A stretch of 64,000 nucleotides of DNA. It comes from an uncultured Mycoplasma sp. Lineage in GTDB: Bacteria; Bacillota_I; Bacilli_A; Mycoplasmatales; Mycoplasmoidaceae. The stretch lies in contig CANSNC010000001.1 of NCBI GenBank assembly GCA_947648205.1, positions 1 to 64,000 of the forward strand, in the 5' to 3' direction. The notes below the pieces were generated by a model. It worked only from the letters and a program-made list of their open reading frames with translations, had not been told where the DNA came from and did no database searches. A program made the translations under genes and the position numbers. Positions 44,995 through 54,960 of the stretch are shown piece after piece. The number at the start of each line of letters is the position of its first letter. Positions within the stretch are counted from its first letter, which is position 1.

Positions 44995-45390
44995 ATGTAC
45001 ATGGATCCAATATCAGATTTATTATTAAGAATTAAAACAGGAACTAAAGCAAGAAAAGTAGATGTAATTGTGAATTCTTCAAAATTAGTTGATGGAATTT
45101 TAAAAATCCTAAAAGATGAAGGTTATATTCTTGATTTCAAAACAGAAAAATTACCTAGAAACAAAAAGCAAACAAAAGTTTTCTTAAAATACAAAAATAA
45201 TGTTTCAGCAATAACAAACTTAAAACAAATTTCAAAACCTGGTTTAAGAGTATATAGTGAAGCTAAAAAATTACCAAGTGTCTTAAATGGACTTGGGATA
45301 GCTATTATTTCAACAAGTAATGGATTAATGACTGATAAAGTAGCAAGAAGTAAAAATATTGGTGGCGAAGTTATCGCATTTATATATTAA
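44995..45390 (+). CDS. rpsH: 30S ribosomal protein S8
   Basis: A 131-aa S8, standard length, a primary 16S rRNA binder and, in E. coli, the repressor of the spc operon. Signatures: DPISDLLLRIKTGTKAR and the C-terminal GLGIAIISTSNGLMTDKVAR with IGGEVIAFIY. The ATG at 44995 is nine bases after AGGAG; a second ATG two codons later is less well spaced. Confidence 0.97.
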   Translation: MYMDPISDLLLRIKTGTKARKVDVIVNSSKLVDGILKILKDEGYILDFKTEKLPRNKKQTKVFLKYKNNVSAITNLKQISKPGLRVYSEAKKLPSVLNGLGIAIISTSNGLMTDKVARSKNIGGEVIAFIY

Positions 45391-45403
45391 TTAGGAGTTG
45401 GTT

Positions 45404-45955
45404 ATGTCTCGTATAGGAAATAGAATTTTAGAAATACCAACAGGTGTTCTAGTTGATATTCAAAAAAATATTGTTAAAGTATCAGGAAAAAATGGAAATT
45501 TAGATGTTCCATATAATCCAAATTTACTATCAATTTTAAATAAAGATAACAAAATTTTTATTAAAAGAAAAAATGAGGAAAAATTTACAAAAATGTTACA
45601 TGGAACAATTAATGCAAATATCAATAACGCAATAATTGGTGTAAATAATGGACATATGAAACATTTAAAAATTTCAGGTGTTGGTTATAAAGCAAGTGTA
45701 TCAGGATCATTTGTAGATTTATATTTAGGACATTCACACAACATTAAAGTAGCAATTCCAACAGGTGTTAAAGTAGAATGCCCTAGTGCTACAGAAATTA
45801 AAATATCAGGTTTTGATAAAGCAGTTGTTGGACAACTAGCAGCTGTTATTAGAAGTAAAAGACCACCTGAGCCTTATAAAGGTAAAGGTGTTATGTATGC
45901 AAATGAACATATTGTTAGAAAAGTTGGTAAAACAGCTGAAAGTTCTAAAAAATAA
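45404..45955 (+). CDS. rplF: 50S ribosomal protein L6
   Basis: A 183-aa L6, standard length, near the factor-binding site. Signatures: SRIGNRILEIPTGV at the N-terminus, GVGYKASVSG and the C-terminal RSKRPPEPYKGKGVMYANEHIVRK. TTAGGAG precedes the ATG at 45404; a TTG two codons earlier is not used because it overlaps this site. Confidence 0.98.
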   Translation: MSRIGNRILEIPTGVLVDIQKNIVKVSGKNGNLDVPYNPNLLSILNKDNKIFIKRKNEEKFTKMLHGTINANINNAIIGVNNGHMKHLKISGVGYKASVSGSFVDLYLGHSHNIKVAIPTGVKVECPSATEIKISGFDKAVVGQLAAVIRSKRPPEPYKGKGVMYANEHIVRKVGKTAESSKK

Positions 45956-45976
45956 TAAGAGAAAGGTAATAAAATT

Positions 45977-46336
45977 ATGAAAAATGTTAATTTTAATAGA
46001 AAATTTAAAAAACAAGAACGTCATAAGAAAATCATTAGAAAATTCAAAAGAATTGATAATGGATTACCAAGACTTATTGTTACAAAAACAAATGCTCATA
46101 TATTTGCACAAATAGTTGATGATACAAAAAGTATCACATTAGTATCTAGTTCATCTTTACAATTAAAACTTAAGAATGGTAATGTTGCTAATTCTAAAAA
46201 AGTTGGTGAAGATATAGCTAAAAAAGCTACTGCTAAAAAAATTAAAGCAATTAATTTTGATTGTGGTGGTTCAAAATATAATGGTAGAATTTCAGCTTTA
46301 GCTGATGCTGCTAGACAATCAGGTTTGAAATTTTAA
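45977..46336 (+). CDS. rplR: 50S ribosomal protein L18
   Basis: A 119-aa L18, standard length, that binds 5S rRNA with L5. Signatures: RLIVTKTNAHIFAQIVDD, KKVGEDIAKKATAKKI and YNGRISALADAARQSGLKF at the end. GAAAGG lies before the ATG. Order rplF-rplR-rpsE is the conserved one. Confidence 0.97.
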   Translation: MKNVNFNRKFKKQERHKKIIRKFKRIDNGLPRLIVTKTNAHIFAQIVDDTKSITLVSSSSLQLKLKNGNVANSKKVGEDIAKKATAKKIKAINFDCGGSKYNGRISALADAARQSGLKF

Positions 46337-46354
46337 TATATAAGGATAATTACA

Positions 46355-47020
46355 ATGGAAGATAAAAAAACACAATCGACTGCTGATTCTGTTAAAGAAG
46401 CAGTAAAAGAAGACAAAAAAGTCTTAACAAATTCTAAACCTAATGAAGATGGCAAAAAGCAAGGATTCATGAAAAATGGCAAAATTAGCAATTTTAATAA
46501 AGATTCTAGTAAGTCACAACAAAAAAAACCTGTAAGAATTTCAACTACTGGATATGAAGAAAAAGTTGTAGGTGTTAAAAGAATTTCTAAAACAACAAAG
46601 GGTGGAAGAAGCATGAGATTTTCAGCACTTGTTGTTATTGGAGATAAAAAAGGTTTGGTTGGATTTGGTATGGGAAAATCTATTGAAGTTCCTATAGCAA
46701 TAAAAAAAGCATTAAAGAATGCTAAGAATAATATGTTCAAAATTAAAATGAACAAAAGAAATACTTTGTATCATGAAGTAATTGGTAGACATGGTGCTGG
46801 TAGAGTTTTAGTAAAACCTGCTCCTGAAGGTACTGGAATTATTGCTGGTGGACCAATTAAAGTTGTATTAGAATTAGCAGGTTTTACAGATGTTTATTCT
46901 AAAAATCTTGGTAAAAATACTTCATTAAATATGGTTAGAGCAACTATAAAAGGATTATTATCTCAAAAAACACCTAAAGAAATAGCTGCATTGAGAGATA
47001 AGAAATTATCTGAATTATAA
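46355..47020 (+). CDS. rpsE: 30S ribosomal protein S5 with N-terminal extension
   Basis: A 221-aa S5. The core starts near residue 67 ([28 protein letters not shown]) and includes [20 protein letters not shown]. Residues 1-65 are an added Lys/Asp/Ser-rich stretch; S5 is normally about 165 aa. S5 acts in decoding accuracy and mRNA unwinding. TAAGGA precedes the ATG. The next gene is rplO; rpmD (L30), usually between them, is absent. Confidence 0.96.
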   Translation: MEDKKTQSTADSVKEAVKEDKKVLTNSKPNEDGKKQGFMKNGKISNFNKDSSKSQQKKPVRISTTGYEEKVVGVKRISKTTKGGRSMRFSALVVIGDKKGLVGFGMGKSIEVPIAIKKALKNAKNNMFKIKMNKRNTLYHEVIGRHGAGRVLVKPAPEGTGIIAGGPIKVVLELAGFTDVYSKNLGKNTSLNMVRATIKGLLSQKTPKEIAALRDKKLSEL

Positions 47021-47038
47021 TTTGTAGGGAGAATAGTT

Positions 47039-47482
47039 ATGAAACTAAATAAATTAACATATACTGAAGGTAGTAGAAATCACAAAGAAAAAAGAGTTGG
47101 ACGTGGTTTTGGTTCAGGTATAGGAAAAACATCTACTAGAGGTAGTAAAGGTCAACATTCAAGAAAATCTGGAGGAACTAGATTGGGTTTTGAAGGTGGT
47201 CAAACTCCTCTATATAGAAGAATTCCTAAAGTTGGTTTTAATAATAAAAATTTTGAAACTAAATATAATACAATTACTCTACAAACAATTTCTAATTTAG
47301 ATATTACAAACATTGATACAAAAATTCTTTTTGAAAAAAAGATTATTAGTAATCCAAAATTGCCTTTAAAAATCATTGGTAATTATCAATTAAAAAAACC
47401 TATTAATATTTCAGCAAATAAATTTACTAAAGGTGCTATTGCAGCACTTGAAAAAAGTAAAAGTAAATTTACTATTCTATAA
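47039..47482 (+). CDS. rplO: 50S ribosomal protein L15
   Basis: A 147-aa L15, usual length. The Gly-rich N-terminal arm ([20 protein letters not shown]) and [17 protein letters not shown] are hallmark stretches. The C-terminus ends in [22 protein letters not shown] precedes the ATG. The gap to secY is 20 bases with no clear secY ribosome-binding site. Confidence 0.97.
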   Translation: MKLNKLTYTEGSRNHKEKRVGRGFGSGIGKTSTRGSKGQHSRKSGGTRLGFEGGQTPLYRRIPKVGFNNKNFETKYNTITLQTISNLDITNIDTKILFEKKIISNPKLPLKIIGNYQLKKPINISANKFTKGAIAALEKSKSKFTIL

Positions 47483-47502
47483 TTTATAGTATCATTATAT
47501 AC

Positions 47503-48918
47503 ATGACAGATATTAGTTTAAAAAATAGAAAAAGTAATTGAGTTCAATTAAAAGAAATCTTTACAAACAAGCAAGTGATTGTTTCCCTTTTGGCAACAAT
47601 GACTTTGCTTATTTTATTTAGGGTTGGAGCAAATTTAACACTACCTGGTGTTAAATTAACATCAACTGCTGGATCTGTTGATACACAAACATCATTTTTA
47701 GGCGTTTTAAATATTTTAAGTGGTGGTGGTGTCACACAATTTTCTTTTATGGCAATAGGGGTGTCCCCTTATATTACAGCTCAAATTATTATTCAACTTC
47801 TTTCCTCTGATCTTATTAAACCTTTATCAAATTTAACAAAGCAAGGGGAAAAAGGTAAAAGAAAAATTGAAATTATTAATAGAGTTTTAACAATGCCCTT
47901 TGCACTTATGCAATCATATGCTGTTTTAAGTTTAGCAACAACTCAAGGGGCAATTACAGTTTATGGACAAACATCACTTGGTGCATTAAATGGATGACAA
48001 ACATTTTCTTTATTAATTGGTATGACTGCTGGAACATATCTTACAATATTTTTAGCTGACATCATTTCAAAAAGAGGAATAGGTAACGGAATTACACTTA
48101 TTATCATTTCTGGTATAGTATCATCTTTATATACAAATTTTTCAAGCGTATATACTGTTTTGGTTTTGCAATCAAATCAACCATATGACATTTTAAAATA
48201 CTTGTCATTTATTGTTTATATTATTTTCTTTATTGCAATATTATTGGCTGTTGTATTTGTAAATGGGACAACTAGAAAAATACCTATTCAGCAAATTGGA
48301 CAAGGTTTATCTAAAGATATTTCTGAAATGCCATATTTACCAATTAAATTAAATGCTGCTGGAGTTATTCCTGTTATTTTTGCAAGTTCATTAATGACTA
48401 TACCTCCAACTATCGCACAATTTTTAACTCCTGGTAGTGATGGCGTAAATTTCATAAATAGTTACCTTGCAATTGAAACTCCTGTTGGATTGACAATTTA
48501 TGCAATATTAATTGTCTTGTTTGGATTTTTTTATTCTCATATTCAAGTTAATCCAGAAAAGTTAGCTGAAAATCTAAAAAAATCAGGTAAATATATTCCA
48601 GGTGTTAAAGTTGGGGAAGAAACTTACAAATATTTAAGTTCAACATTAAATAGAGTAAATTGTATTGGTGTTCCTTTTTTAACAATAATTGCTGTTATTC
48701 CATATGTTATTTCATTAACAACTAACATTCCAAATGGACTTGCACTAGGTGGTACAGGTGTTATTATTATGGTTAGTGGATCATTAGAATTTTGACAAGC
48801 TCTTAAAAGTGCACAAACAAATTATGGTTATTATAATTTGACAAAGAGAATTAAAACTTCAAATGAATATGCAATAGCTAATAGTGGCGATGATAAAGAA
48901 TCTAAACATTTATGATAA
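47503..48918 (+). CDS. secY: protein translocase subunit SecY
   Basis: A 471-aa pore subunit of the Sec channel with ten predicted membrane helices. Signatures: the second-helix plug region LGVLNILSGGGVTQFSFMAIGVSPYITAQIIIQLL, and the cytoplasmic loop FVNGTTRKIPIQQIGQG. The C-terminal tail (about 35 residues) is charged. The ATG lacks a Shine-Dalgarno. It lies within the spc operon as in most bacteria and is followed by adk and map. Confidence 0.97.
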
Positions 48919-48937
48919 TTACAAAATGAGGATTATT

Positions 48938-49567
48938 ATGAAATTATTATTATTAGGAGCTCCAGGTTCTGGAAAGGGTACATTATCTGAATATTTAATT
49001 AGTAATCATAACTTTGCTCATGTTTCTACAGGAAATATATTTAGAAAAGTTATTGATGAAAATTTAGAATATGCAGATGAATTAAAAAGTTATATCCTTA
49101 AAGGATTATTAGTTCCAAATGATTTGACAAATAAAATTGTTAAACAAGAATTGGGTGAACTAACAAAAAAATATACAAATATAGTAATGGATGGATATCC
49201 AAGAACAATAGAGCAAGCTGAATTTTTAAAAAATATATTTACCATTGATAAAGTAATTTATTTAAATGTTGATAGTGATTTATTGGTTAAAAGATTGACA
49301 GGTCGTAGAATGTGTAATAAATGTAAAAAAATATATAACATTTATTTTTCACCTCCTAAAAAAGATGGCATATGTGATAATGATGGCGAATTATTATTTC
49401 AAAGAAAAGATGATGATCTTTCAATTATTCAAGAAAGAATACAAACATATAATCAAACAACATTTTTGCTAATTGATTACTACAAAGATAAGGGTAATTT
49501 AATAGAAGTTGATGGTGCTTTAAGTGCTGAAGAACTTCATGAAAAAATTAATTCTATATTAAGATAA
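48938..49567 (+). CDS. adk: adenylate kinase
   Basis: A 209-aa enzyme balancing AMP, ADP and ATP. P-loop: GAPGSGKGT; AMP-binding: HVSTGNIFR and DGYPRTIEQAEF; the LID region has CNKC and a later Cys plus Asp (GICDNDGE), so it keeps a zinc-type LID with a C-C-C-D set. GAGG lies seven bases before the ATG at 48938; an upstream in-frame ATG at 48884 would overlap secY. Confidence 0.97.
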   Translation: MKLLLLGAPGSGKGTLSEYLISNHNFAHVSTGNIFRKVIDENLEYADELKSYILKGLLVPNDLTNKIVKQELGELTKKYTNIVMDGYPRTIEQAEFLKNIFTIDKVIYLNVDSDLLVKRLTGRRMCNKCKKIYNIYFSPPKKDGICDNDGELLFQRKDDDLSIIQERIQTYNQTTFLLIDYYKDKGNLIEVDGALSAEELHEKINSILR

Positions 49568-49587
49568 TTATTATATAATCTATTGGT

Positions 49588-50331
49588 ATGATTATTATTA
49601 AATCTTTATATGATATAGAGCAAATAGAAAAAGCATCTTCTATCTGAAAAAAGGTTAGAGATGATTTTTTTAAATATGTGACAATAGGCCAGTCATTAAA
49701 AGATTTAGATTTAAGAGCAAAAAACATCATTGAAAATAATGGTGGTAAATGTGCATTTTACAAATATAATGGATTCCCTGGTAATATTTGCATTTCTGTA
49801 AATGATGTTATTATACATGGAATACCAAATGATTATATTCTACAAGATAAAGACATTGTAACATTTGATGTAGGAGTTGATTATAATGGTTATATTTGTG
49901 ATGCTGCATTCACAATAGTATTGGGAAATAATGAAGAAGCAAAAAAAATAAATGAAATTTGCTATAATTCTTTACTTGAAGGAATTAAACAAGCAATTCC
50001 TAATAATTATGTAGGTGATATTTCATTTGCAATTCAATCATATGTTGAAAAAAATGGATATCATGTAATTCATGATTTTGGTGGTCACGGTTGCGGAAAA
50101 AAACTCCATGAAGACCCGATGATCTTAAATTATGGTAAGCCAAAGACTGGTGCAATGTTAAGACCTGGTATGGTAATTTGCATTGAACCAATGATATTAA
50201 CAGATGATAAAAAATACTACATTGATAAAAAAGATAAATGATCTGTAATATCAGAAAATCATAAGTTAACTTGTCACTGGGAACATATGATTTTAATAAC
50301 AAAAGATGGAAACAAAATATTAACTGAGTAG
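49588..50331 (+). CDS. map: methionine aminopeptidase, type I
   Basis: A 247-aa enzyme that removes N-terminal Met. The five metal ligands are visible: D in [10 protein letters not shown] in CDAAFTIV, H in [16 protein letters not shown] in CIEPMIL and E in HWEHMIL. The substrate His is in VIIHGIPND. Length is normal. No clear Shine-Dalgarno precedes the ATG, 20 bases after adk. It carries a TGG Trp codon, rare in this genome. Confidence 0.96.
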
Positions 50332-50338
50332 GTATCAA

Positions 50339-50578
50339 ATGTCTAATAAAGATAATTTAAAAGTTAAAGAAGAAAAACTTAAAATGAAAGGAACTGTAAT
50401 TGAAACATTACAGGGCGGAAATTTTAAAGTTAAGTTAGAAAACAATGTAGAAATTATGGCTAACGTATCTGGTAAAATTCGTGTTTTTAAAATACAGATT
50501 TTAAGAGGTGATACTGTTGAAGTTGAGTTGAGTCCTTATGACTTAACACGTGGTCGTATAGTTTATAGAATATCTTAG
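50339..50578 (+). CDS. infA: translation initiation factor IF-1
   Basis: A 79-aa OB-fold protein; the core from residue 14 ([45 protein letters not shown]) is typical. Seven to eight extra charged residues lead the protein compared with the usual 71-72 aa. IF-1 blocks the A site during initiation. It starts seven bases after map, and is followed by rpmJ as in other bacteria. Confidence 0.96.
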   Translation: MSNKDNLKVKEEKLKMKGTVIETLQGGNFKVKLENNVEIMANVSGKIRVFKIQILRGDTVEVELSPYDLTRGRIVYRIS

Positions 50579-50587
50579 GAGAATTAT

Positions 50588-50704
50588 ATGAAGGTTAGAG
50601 CTTCTGTAAAACCAATTTGTAAAGATTGTAAAGTAATAAAAAGAAAAGGTTGTGTTATGGTTATTTGTAAAGCATCTCCTAAACACAAACAAAGACAAGG
50701 GTAG
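50588..50704 (+). CDS. rpmJ: 50S ribosomal protein L36
   Basis: A 38-aa zinc-binding L36 (usual 37-38): [20 protein letters not shown], then a VMVIC segment and PKHKQRQG. The zinc ligands are two Cys of CKDC, a later Cys and a His. TAGGAGA precedes the ATG. Located between infA and rpsM as in nearly all bacteria. Confidence 0.97.
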   Translation: MKVRASVKPICKDCKVIKRKGCVMVICKASPKHKQRQG

Positions 50705-50716
50705 GAGGATAATATT

Positions 50717-51091
50717 ATGGCTCGTATATTAGGTGTTGATATACCAAATAATAAGCGTGTAGTAATTTCATTAACTTATATTTATGGTATTGGGAAGTCA
50801 TTAAGTTCAGAAATTTTATCAAAAGCTAAAATTGATGAAAATAGAAAAGTATCTACTCTAACTGATGAAGAATTAGCAGTAATTAGAAAAATTGCAGCTG
50901 AATATATGATTGAAGGTGATTTAAGACGTGAAACAGCGATGAACATCAAAAGATTAATGGAAATTGGATGTTATCGTGGTATTAGACACAGACGTGGATT
51001 GCCTGTGAATGGTCAAAGAACTAAATCAAATGCTAGAACAAGAAAAGGTCCTAGAAAAACAGTGGCTAACAAGAAAATTGAGGCTAAATAG
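50717..51091 (+). CDS. rpsM: 30S ribosomal protein S13
   Basis: A 124-aa S13, standard length, at the head of the small subunit contacting tRNA and L5. Signatures: [61 protein letters not shown] precedes the ATG, one of the best Shine-Dalgarno sites in the window. Confidence 0.98.
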   Translation: MARILGVDIPNNKRVVISLTYIYGIGKSLSSEILSKAKIDENRKVSTLTDEELAVIRKIAAEYMIEGDLRRETAMNIKRLMEIGCYRGIRHRRGLPVNGQRTKSNARTRKGPRKTVANKKIEAK

Positions 51092-51110
51092 TTTCTAGAA
51101 AGGATTAAAT

Positions 51111-51479
51111 ATGGCAAAGAAAAAAAAGAAGTTAAGTTCTCCAAATGGGATTGCTCATATTCATGCAACTAGTAACAATACAATAGTTACTTTAACTTGC
51201 GAATTAGGAAATGCAATTTCATGATCAAGTTCAGGAAGTATTGGATATAAAGGATCAAAAAAATCTACTCCATATGCTGCTGGAATTGCAGCTGAAACTG
51301 CTGCTAAAACAGCAATGGATTTAGGATTAAAAAAAGTTATTGTTAAAGTTAATGGAACAGGTCAAGGTAAAGATACAGCAATTAGAAGCTTACATGCAGC
51401 AGGTCTTGAAATTTCTGAAATTCATGATGTTACTGCTATTCCTCACAATGGGTGTAGACCACCTAAAAAACCAAGATAA
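51111..51479 (+). CDS. rpsK: 30S ribosomal protein S11
   Basis: A 122-aa S11, standard length, in the platform near the E-site mRNA. Signatures: [37 protein letters not shown] and the C-terminal [16 protein letters not shown]-like end ([16 protein letters not shown]). GAAAGGA precedes the ATG. Followed by rpoA. Confidence 0.98.
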
Positions 51480-51498
51480 TTCAATTTAGGAGATTTAC

Positions 51499-52479
51499 AT
51501 GGAAAAATTTATTAAATATCAAATTGAAGCAGTAAAAATTGAAGAAGAAAGCCTTGATCACGGAAAATTTAAAATAGGTCCTTTGGAAAGAGGTTTTGGT
51601 AATACTTTAGGAAATTCTTTAAGAAGAGTATTATTAAGTAATATTGAAGGTCATAGTCTTTTTGCAATAAAAGTGCCTGGAATTAATCATGAATTTCAAG
51701 CAATAAAAGGTGTAAAAGAAGATTTGACACAAATAATATTGAATCTTAAAAAGTTAATTATCAAAATTGATGATCAAATTTTTGGTGAAGATAGACAAAA
51801 AAGTGAAAAACTTGAAAAATGACCAACATTAAAAATTGATTCAAAAGGTGGAGTTGTTAGAGCAGCTGATATTGAAACACCAGCTGGATTTACAATAATT
51901 AATAAAGACATGTATATTGCTACTGTAAATAAAGATGCACATTTAGTTATTGATTTGTATGCTAGAACAGGAAGAGGTTTTTGTTCATTTGAAGAAAATA
52001 AAGAATTAGTTGATGCAATTAATACTATTTCTGTTGATTCAAACTTTTCTCCTGTAGTAAAAGTTGCATATAATGTAAATGAAGTTAAAACAAGTAAAAA
52101 TGATATTAGTGATGAATTGACAATTGAAATTGTTACAAATGGGTCAATAAAAGCTAGTGATGCCTTAGCAATGAGTGCTAAAATTTTAGTTGAACATTAT
52201 CAACCAATTGTTAATTTAAATGAAACAATGAATGGTTTACAAGTGATGGAAGAAGATTCTTCACATTCTACTTCATCATCTCTTGCTATTTCAATTGATG
52301 AATTAGAATTATCTGTGCGTTCTTATAACTGTTTAAAACGTGCTGGAATACAAACTATTCAACAATTAACTGATAAAACTAAAACAGAAATTGAAAAAAT
52401 TAGAAATCTTGGTAAAAAATCTTTCAAAGAAATTATTAAGAAAATTCAAGATAGAAACATGAAACTTAAAGATGAATAG
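51499..52479 (+). CDS. rpoA: DNA-directed RNA polymerase subunit alpha
   Basis: A 326-aa alpha subunit. The N-terminal assembly domain (GPLERGFGNTLGNSLRRVLLSNIEG, then FSAIKGVKED-like segment) and the C-terminal domain (ELSVRSYNCLKRAGIQTIQQL, RNLGKKSFKEII) joined by a short linker are complete. It dimerises to start polymerase assembly. TTAGGAGA precedes the ATG. Normal length and place. Confidence 0.98.
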
Positions 52480-52487
52480 AGGTAATT

Positions 52488-52847
52488 ATGTCTTACATAA
52501 ATAAAGAGGGTAAAACAGCTTCTTGAAGAAAAATGGTTATCCGTCAACAAGTTTCTGAAGTTATTGATCATGGTAGAATAGTTACTACTTTAACTAAAGC
52601 AAAAGAAACTCAAAGACATGTAGATAAGATAATTACTTTATCTAAAAAACAAACATTACATGCTAGAAGATTGGCTATGGAAACCCTATTAGATACATCA
52701 ACTTCTACAAAAGATTTGCTATTGAAAAAATTATTTGATACATTAGCAAAAAAATACAAAGATAGAAATGGTGGATATACAAGAGTATTAAAATTAGGTC
52801 CTAGAAAAGGCGATAATGTTGAAGAAGCTATTATTGAACTAGTTTAG
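52488..52847 (+). CDS. rplQ: 50S ribosomal protein L17
   Basis: A 119-aa L17, normal length. Signatures: WRKMVIRQQVSEVIDHGRIVTTLTKAKE, HARRLAM, and NGGYTRVLKLGPRKGDNVEEA. GAGG precedes the ATG by five bases. It is the last gene of the super-operon; a strong terminator follows. Confidence 0.97.
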
Positions 52848-52850
52848 TTT

Positions 52851-52892
52851 AATAAAAATATCATTAAGTTAATACTTAATGATATTTTTATT
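52851..52892 (+). terminator. terminator of the S10-spc-alpha operon
   Basis: A 19-base perfect stem (52851-52869 with 52874-52892) with a four-base loop and T-rich descending arm right after the rplQ stop. It is the longest hairpin terminator in the window. Confidence 0.85.
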
Positions 52893-52920
52893 ATAAAGTT
52901 ATAAGGTAGGTTATATTATT

Positions 52921-54018
52921 ATGAAAGCAAAAATATTTTTCAGAAATCTTGGACATGCAATATCATTTCCTTTTGTTGCAATATCATTATTAATAGGTTT
53001 ATCTAAGTCAAAAAATTTGTATAAAAAATATTATTCTGATCCAGATTTATTAAGTGAAGAAGAAAGATATAATTATGTTTATAAACAAACTTCAAAGGCA
53101 ACATTTATTGCTAATTGTAAAATAAACTATGATGGGATTGAAAAAATACCACAAGTACCTGTAATGTATGTTTGTAATCATAAAGCAGGATTTGATCCAT
53201 TATTATTAATTAAAATATTTTCTCAAGAACAAAAAGTTATTAGACCAGTGTTTGTTTCAAAAATAGAATTATTAAATAATAAGAATGTAGGAAATGCTGC
53301 AAAATTAATTGATACAATTTTCATTGATAGAAAAAATTTAAGAAGTGCTTTTAAGTGTATTGAAGAAGAAAAGAAAATTTTGGCTAAAAGATCTGTTGTT
53401 GTTTTTATAGAAGGAACAAGAATTTTATCACATGATTTTGGAGAATTTAAAAGTGCAGCTCTTGAGCCTGCTTTTGCTACAATGAGACCAATAGTGCCGG
53501 TTGTAATACAAGGTTCTGTTGGTGTAGAACAAGAAGATAAAAAAAGTTTTTTTAAATATAAAGAAATCAATGTTAGATTTTTGCCTTGTATTAAGCCAAC
53601 TGAATTTATTCACACTAGTAGAGAAGGATTATCTGTAAAATTAAGAAAAATTATGCTTGAAAAATATAACGAACTTGAAAAGGAAAATAAGTCAAAACTA
53701 TATGATCCTCAAAAAGCATTAACACATAATGTTGATGAAATACAAAGTGATGAAAATAAATTTGAAGATGAAATTAATAAAAAATCAACTATTAGTTTAC
53801 AAGATGAAAATAATGTTGAAAATAATAAATTAAAAAATAATGTAAATAAAGCTTCATCAGTCAAACACAATAGTAAATCTAAAAATAATCAAAATGTAAA
53901 ATCAACAAAAAAATCTAAATCAAATAGTATAAAAAAAACAACAAAAAAGAAACCAGAAAATAAAAACACAATAAAAAAACCAAAAACAAATAATAAAAAA
54001 AATAATTTAAAAAAGTAG
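52921..54018 (+). CDS. plsC: 1-acyl-glycerol-3-phosphate acyltransferase with Lys-rich tail
   Basis: A 365-aa PlsC-like acyltransferase. One hydrophobic N-terminal segment (residues 10-30) anchors it; the catalytic NHKAGFD (NHx4D) lies near residue 85 and the second motif VFIEGTR near residue 165. It likely makes phosphatidic acid, the substrate of CdsA. Residues 255-365 form a low-complexity Lys/Asn/Ser tail that ends in repeated KKP-type segments; normal PlsC is about 240 aa. Such a basic tail may contact membrane phosphate or RNA; that is conjecture. AAGGTAGG precedes the ATG. Confidence 0.92.
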   Translation: MKAKIFFRNLGHAISFPFVAISLLIGLSKSKNLYKKYYSDPDLLSEEERYNYVYKQTSKATFIANCKINYDGIEKIPQVPVMYVCNHKAGFDPLLLIKIFSQEQKVIRPVFVSKIELLNNKNVGNAAKLIDTIFIDRKNLRSAFKCIEEEKKILAKRSVVVFIEGTRILSHDFGEFKSAALEPAFATMRPIVPVVIQGSVGVEQEDKKSFFKYKEINVRFLPCIKPTEFIHTSREGLSVKLRKIMLEKYNELEKENKSKLYDPQKALTHNVDEIQSDENKFEDEINKKSTISLQDENNVENNKLKNNVNKASSVKHNSKSKNNQNVKSTKKSKSNSIKKTTKKKPENKNTIKKPKTNNKKNNLKK

Positions 54019-54046
54019 CATTTAAAATAAATATGCTACTTTTTTA
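54013..54046 (+). terminator. terminator after plsC
   Basis: A nine-base stem (54013-54021 with 54033-54041) and T-run; it overlaps the plsC stop codon. Confidence 0.85.
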
Positions 54047-54123
54047 TTTGTATTTAATATCTGTATAAAATTTCTAATATTTATAGTTATTATAATAAAA
54101 TTATATGGTTAGAGGATGTTGAA

Positions 54124-54960
54124 ATGAGCAATATAGGAGATAAAATAAGATCTAATTTTGATTTTAAAAGTTTAGAATGCAATATAAGTATTATGGATTT
54201 TAATGGTTCTTTTGATTTATTGGTTGCATTAGTAAAAGAAAGAAAAATGGATATAATGACATTAAATCTTGTAGAAATTACAAAGCAATATATTGATTTT
54301 GTGAATAATAATATTGCATCAATAAAAATTGATGATTTAACAGAATACTTGTTACTTGCATCTTATTTATTAGAATTAAAATCAAAAAAAGCTTTACCAG
54401 TAATTGATACTGTAGAAAAACTAAATAAAGAAATAGAAAGAGATAAATTTATACAAAGATTACTTGTATATAAACAATATCAAAATATTGTTCCTCAACT
54501 AATGGACAAACTTGAAATACGTTATAAAATGCATGACAAAGAAACTTATGATTTAAATGAATATATAAATGAAGAGTCAAAAAATAGCAATTTTATTCCC
54601 CAAAATATTGATATAAATAAGATTTTAAAGGCAATGCAAAAAGTTTATATTAAATTAGAAAATATGGGAAAACCAAAATCAAATATTGCAGTTATTGATG
54701 TAAGTGAAATATCAATAGATGTTGTAGAAAATGATATTAAATTATTTTTAGAAAATTATGATTTTAATACAAAGATAACTCTTGATGATTATATAGCAAG
54801 CATTCCTGATGAAAAATTTTCTAAACAATATTTTGTTGTTGCATTTGTAGCTATTCTTGTTTTAGTCCGTAATGGATATATCTTAATAGAACAACCTGAA
54901 GATGATGATCAAATATATATTATTAAAAATAAATTAGATGAGGGTGAAAATGAACATTAA
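54124..54960 (+). CDS. scpA: segregation and condensation protein A
   Basis: A 278-aa kleisin of the SMC condensin complex. The N-terminal part (FNGSFDLLVALVKERKMDIMTLNLVEIT, ITKQYIDF) binds SMC; the C-terminal winged helix (TLDDYIASIPDEKFSKQYFVVAFVAILVLVRNGYI) binds the other SMC head. AGGATG lies before the ATG. It overlaps scpB, as in most bacteria. Length is near normal (about 250). Confidence 0.95.
   Translation: MSNIGDKIRSNFDFKSLECNISIMDFNGSFDLLVALVKERKMDIMTLNLVEITKQYIDFVNNNIASIKIDDLTEYLLLASYLLELKSKKALPVIDTVEKLNKEIERDKFIQRLLVYKQYQNIVPQLMDKLEIRYKMHDKETYDLNEYINEESKNSNFIPQNIDINKILKAMQKVYIKLENMGKPKSNIAVIDVSEISIDVVENDIKLFLENYDFNTKITLDDYIASIPDEKFSKQYFVVAFVAILVLVRNGYILIEQPEDDDQIYIIKNKLDEGENEH

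Noticed and set aside
46333-46755. A 140-codon minus-strand frame over rpsE
   Set aside because: It is antisense to conserved S5 sequence with no promoter or ribosome-binding site; coding in this strand is a by-product of the S5 codon pattern.
46990-47050. Missing rpmD (L30) between rpsE and rplO
   Set aside because: Absence of L30 is usual in Mollicutes, so it supports the taxonomic placement rather than being novel.
573-54096. TATAAT hexamers at 573, 1792, 25853, 28988, 36417 and 54091 as promoters
   Set aside because: They lie before genes but lack a -35 box at 16-18 bases; in DNA this AT-rich such hexamers arise often by chance, so they are not listed as features.
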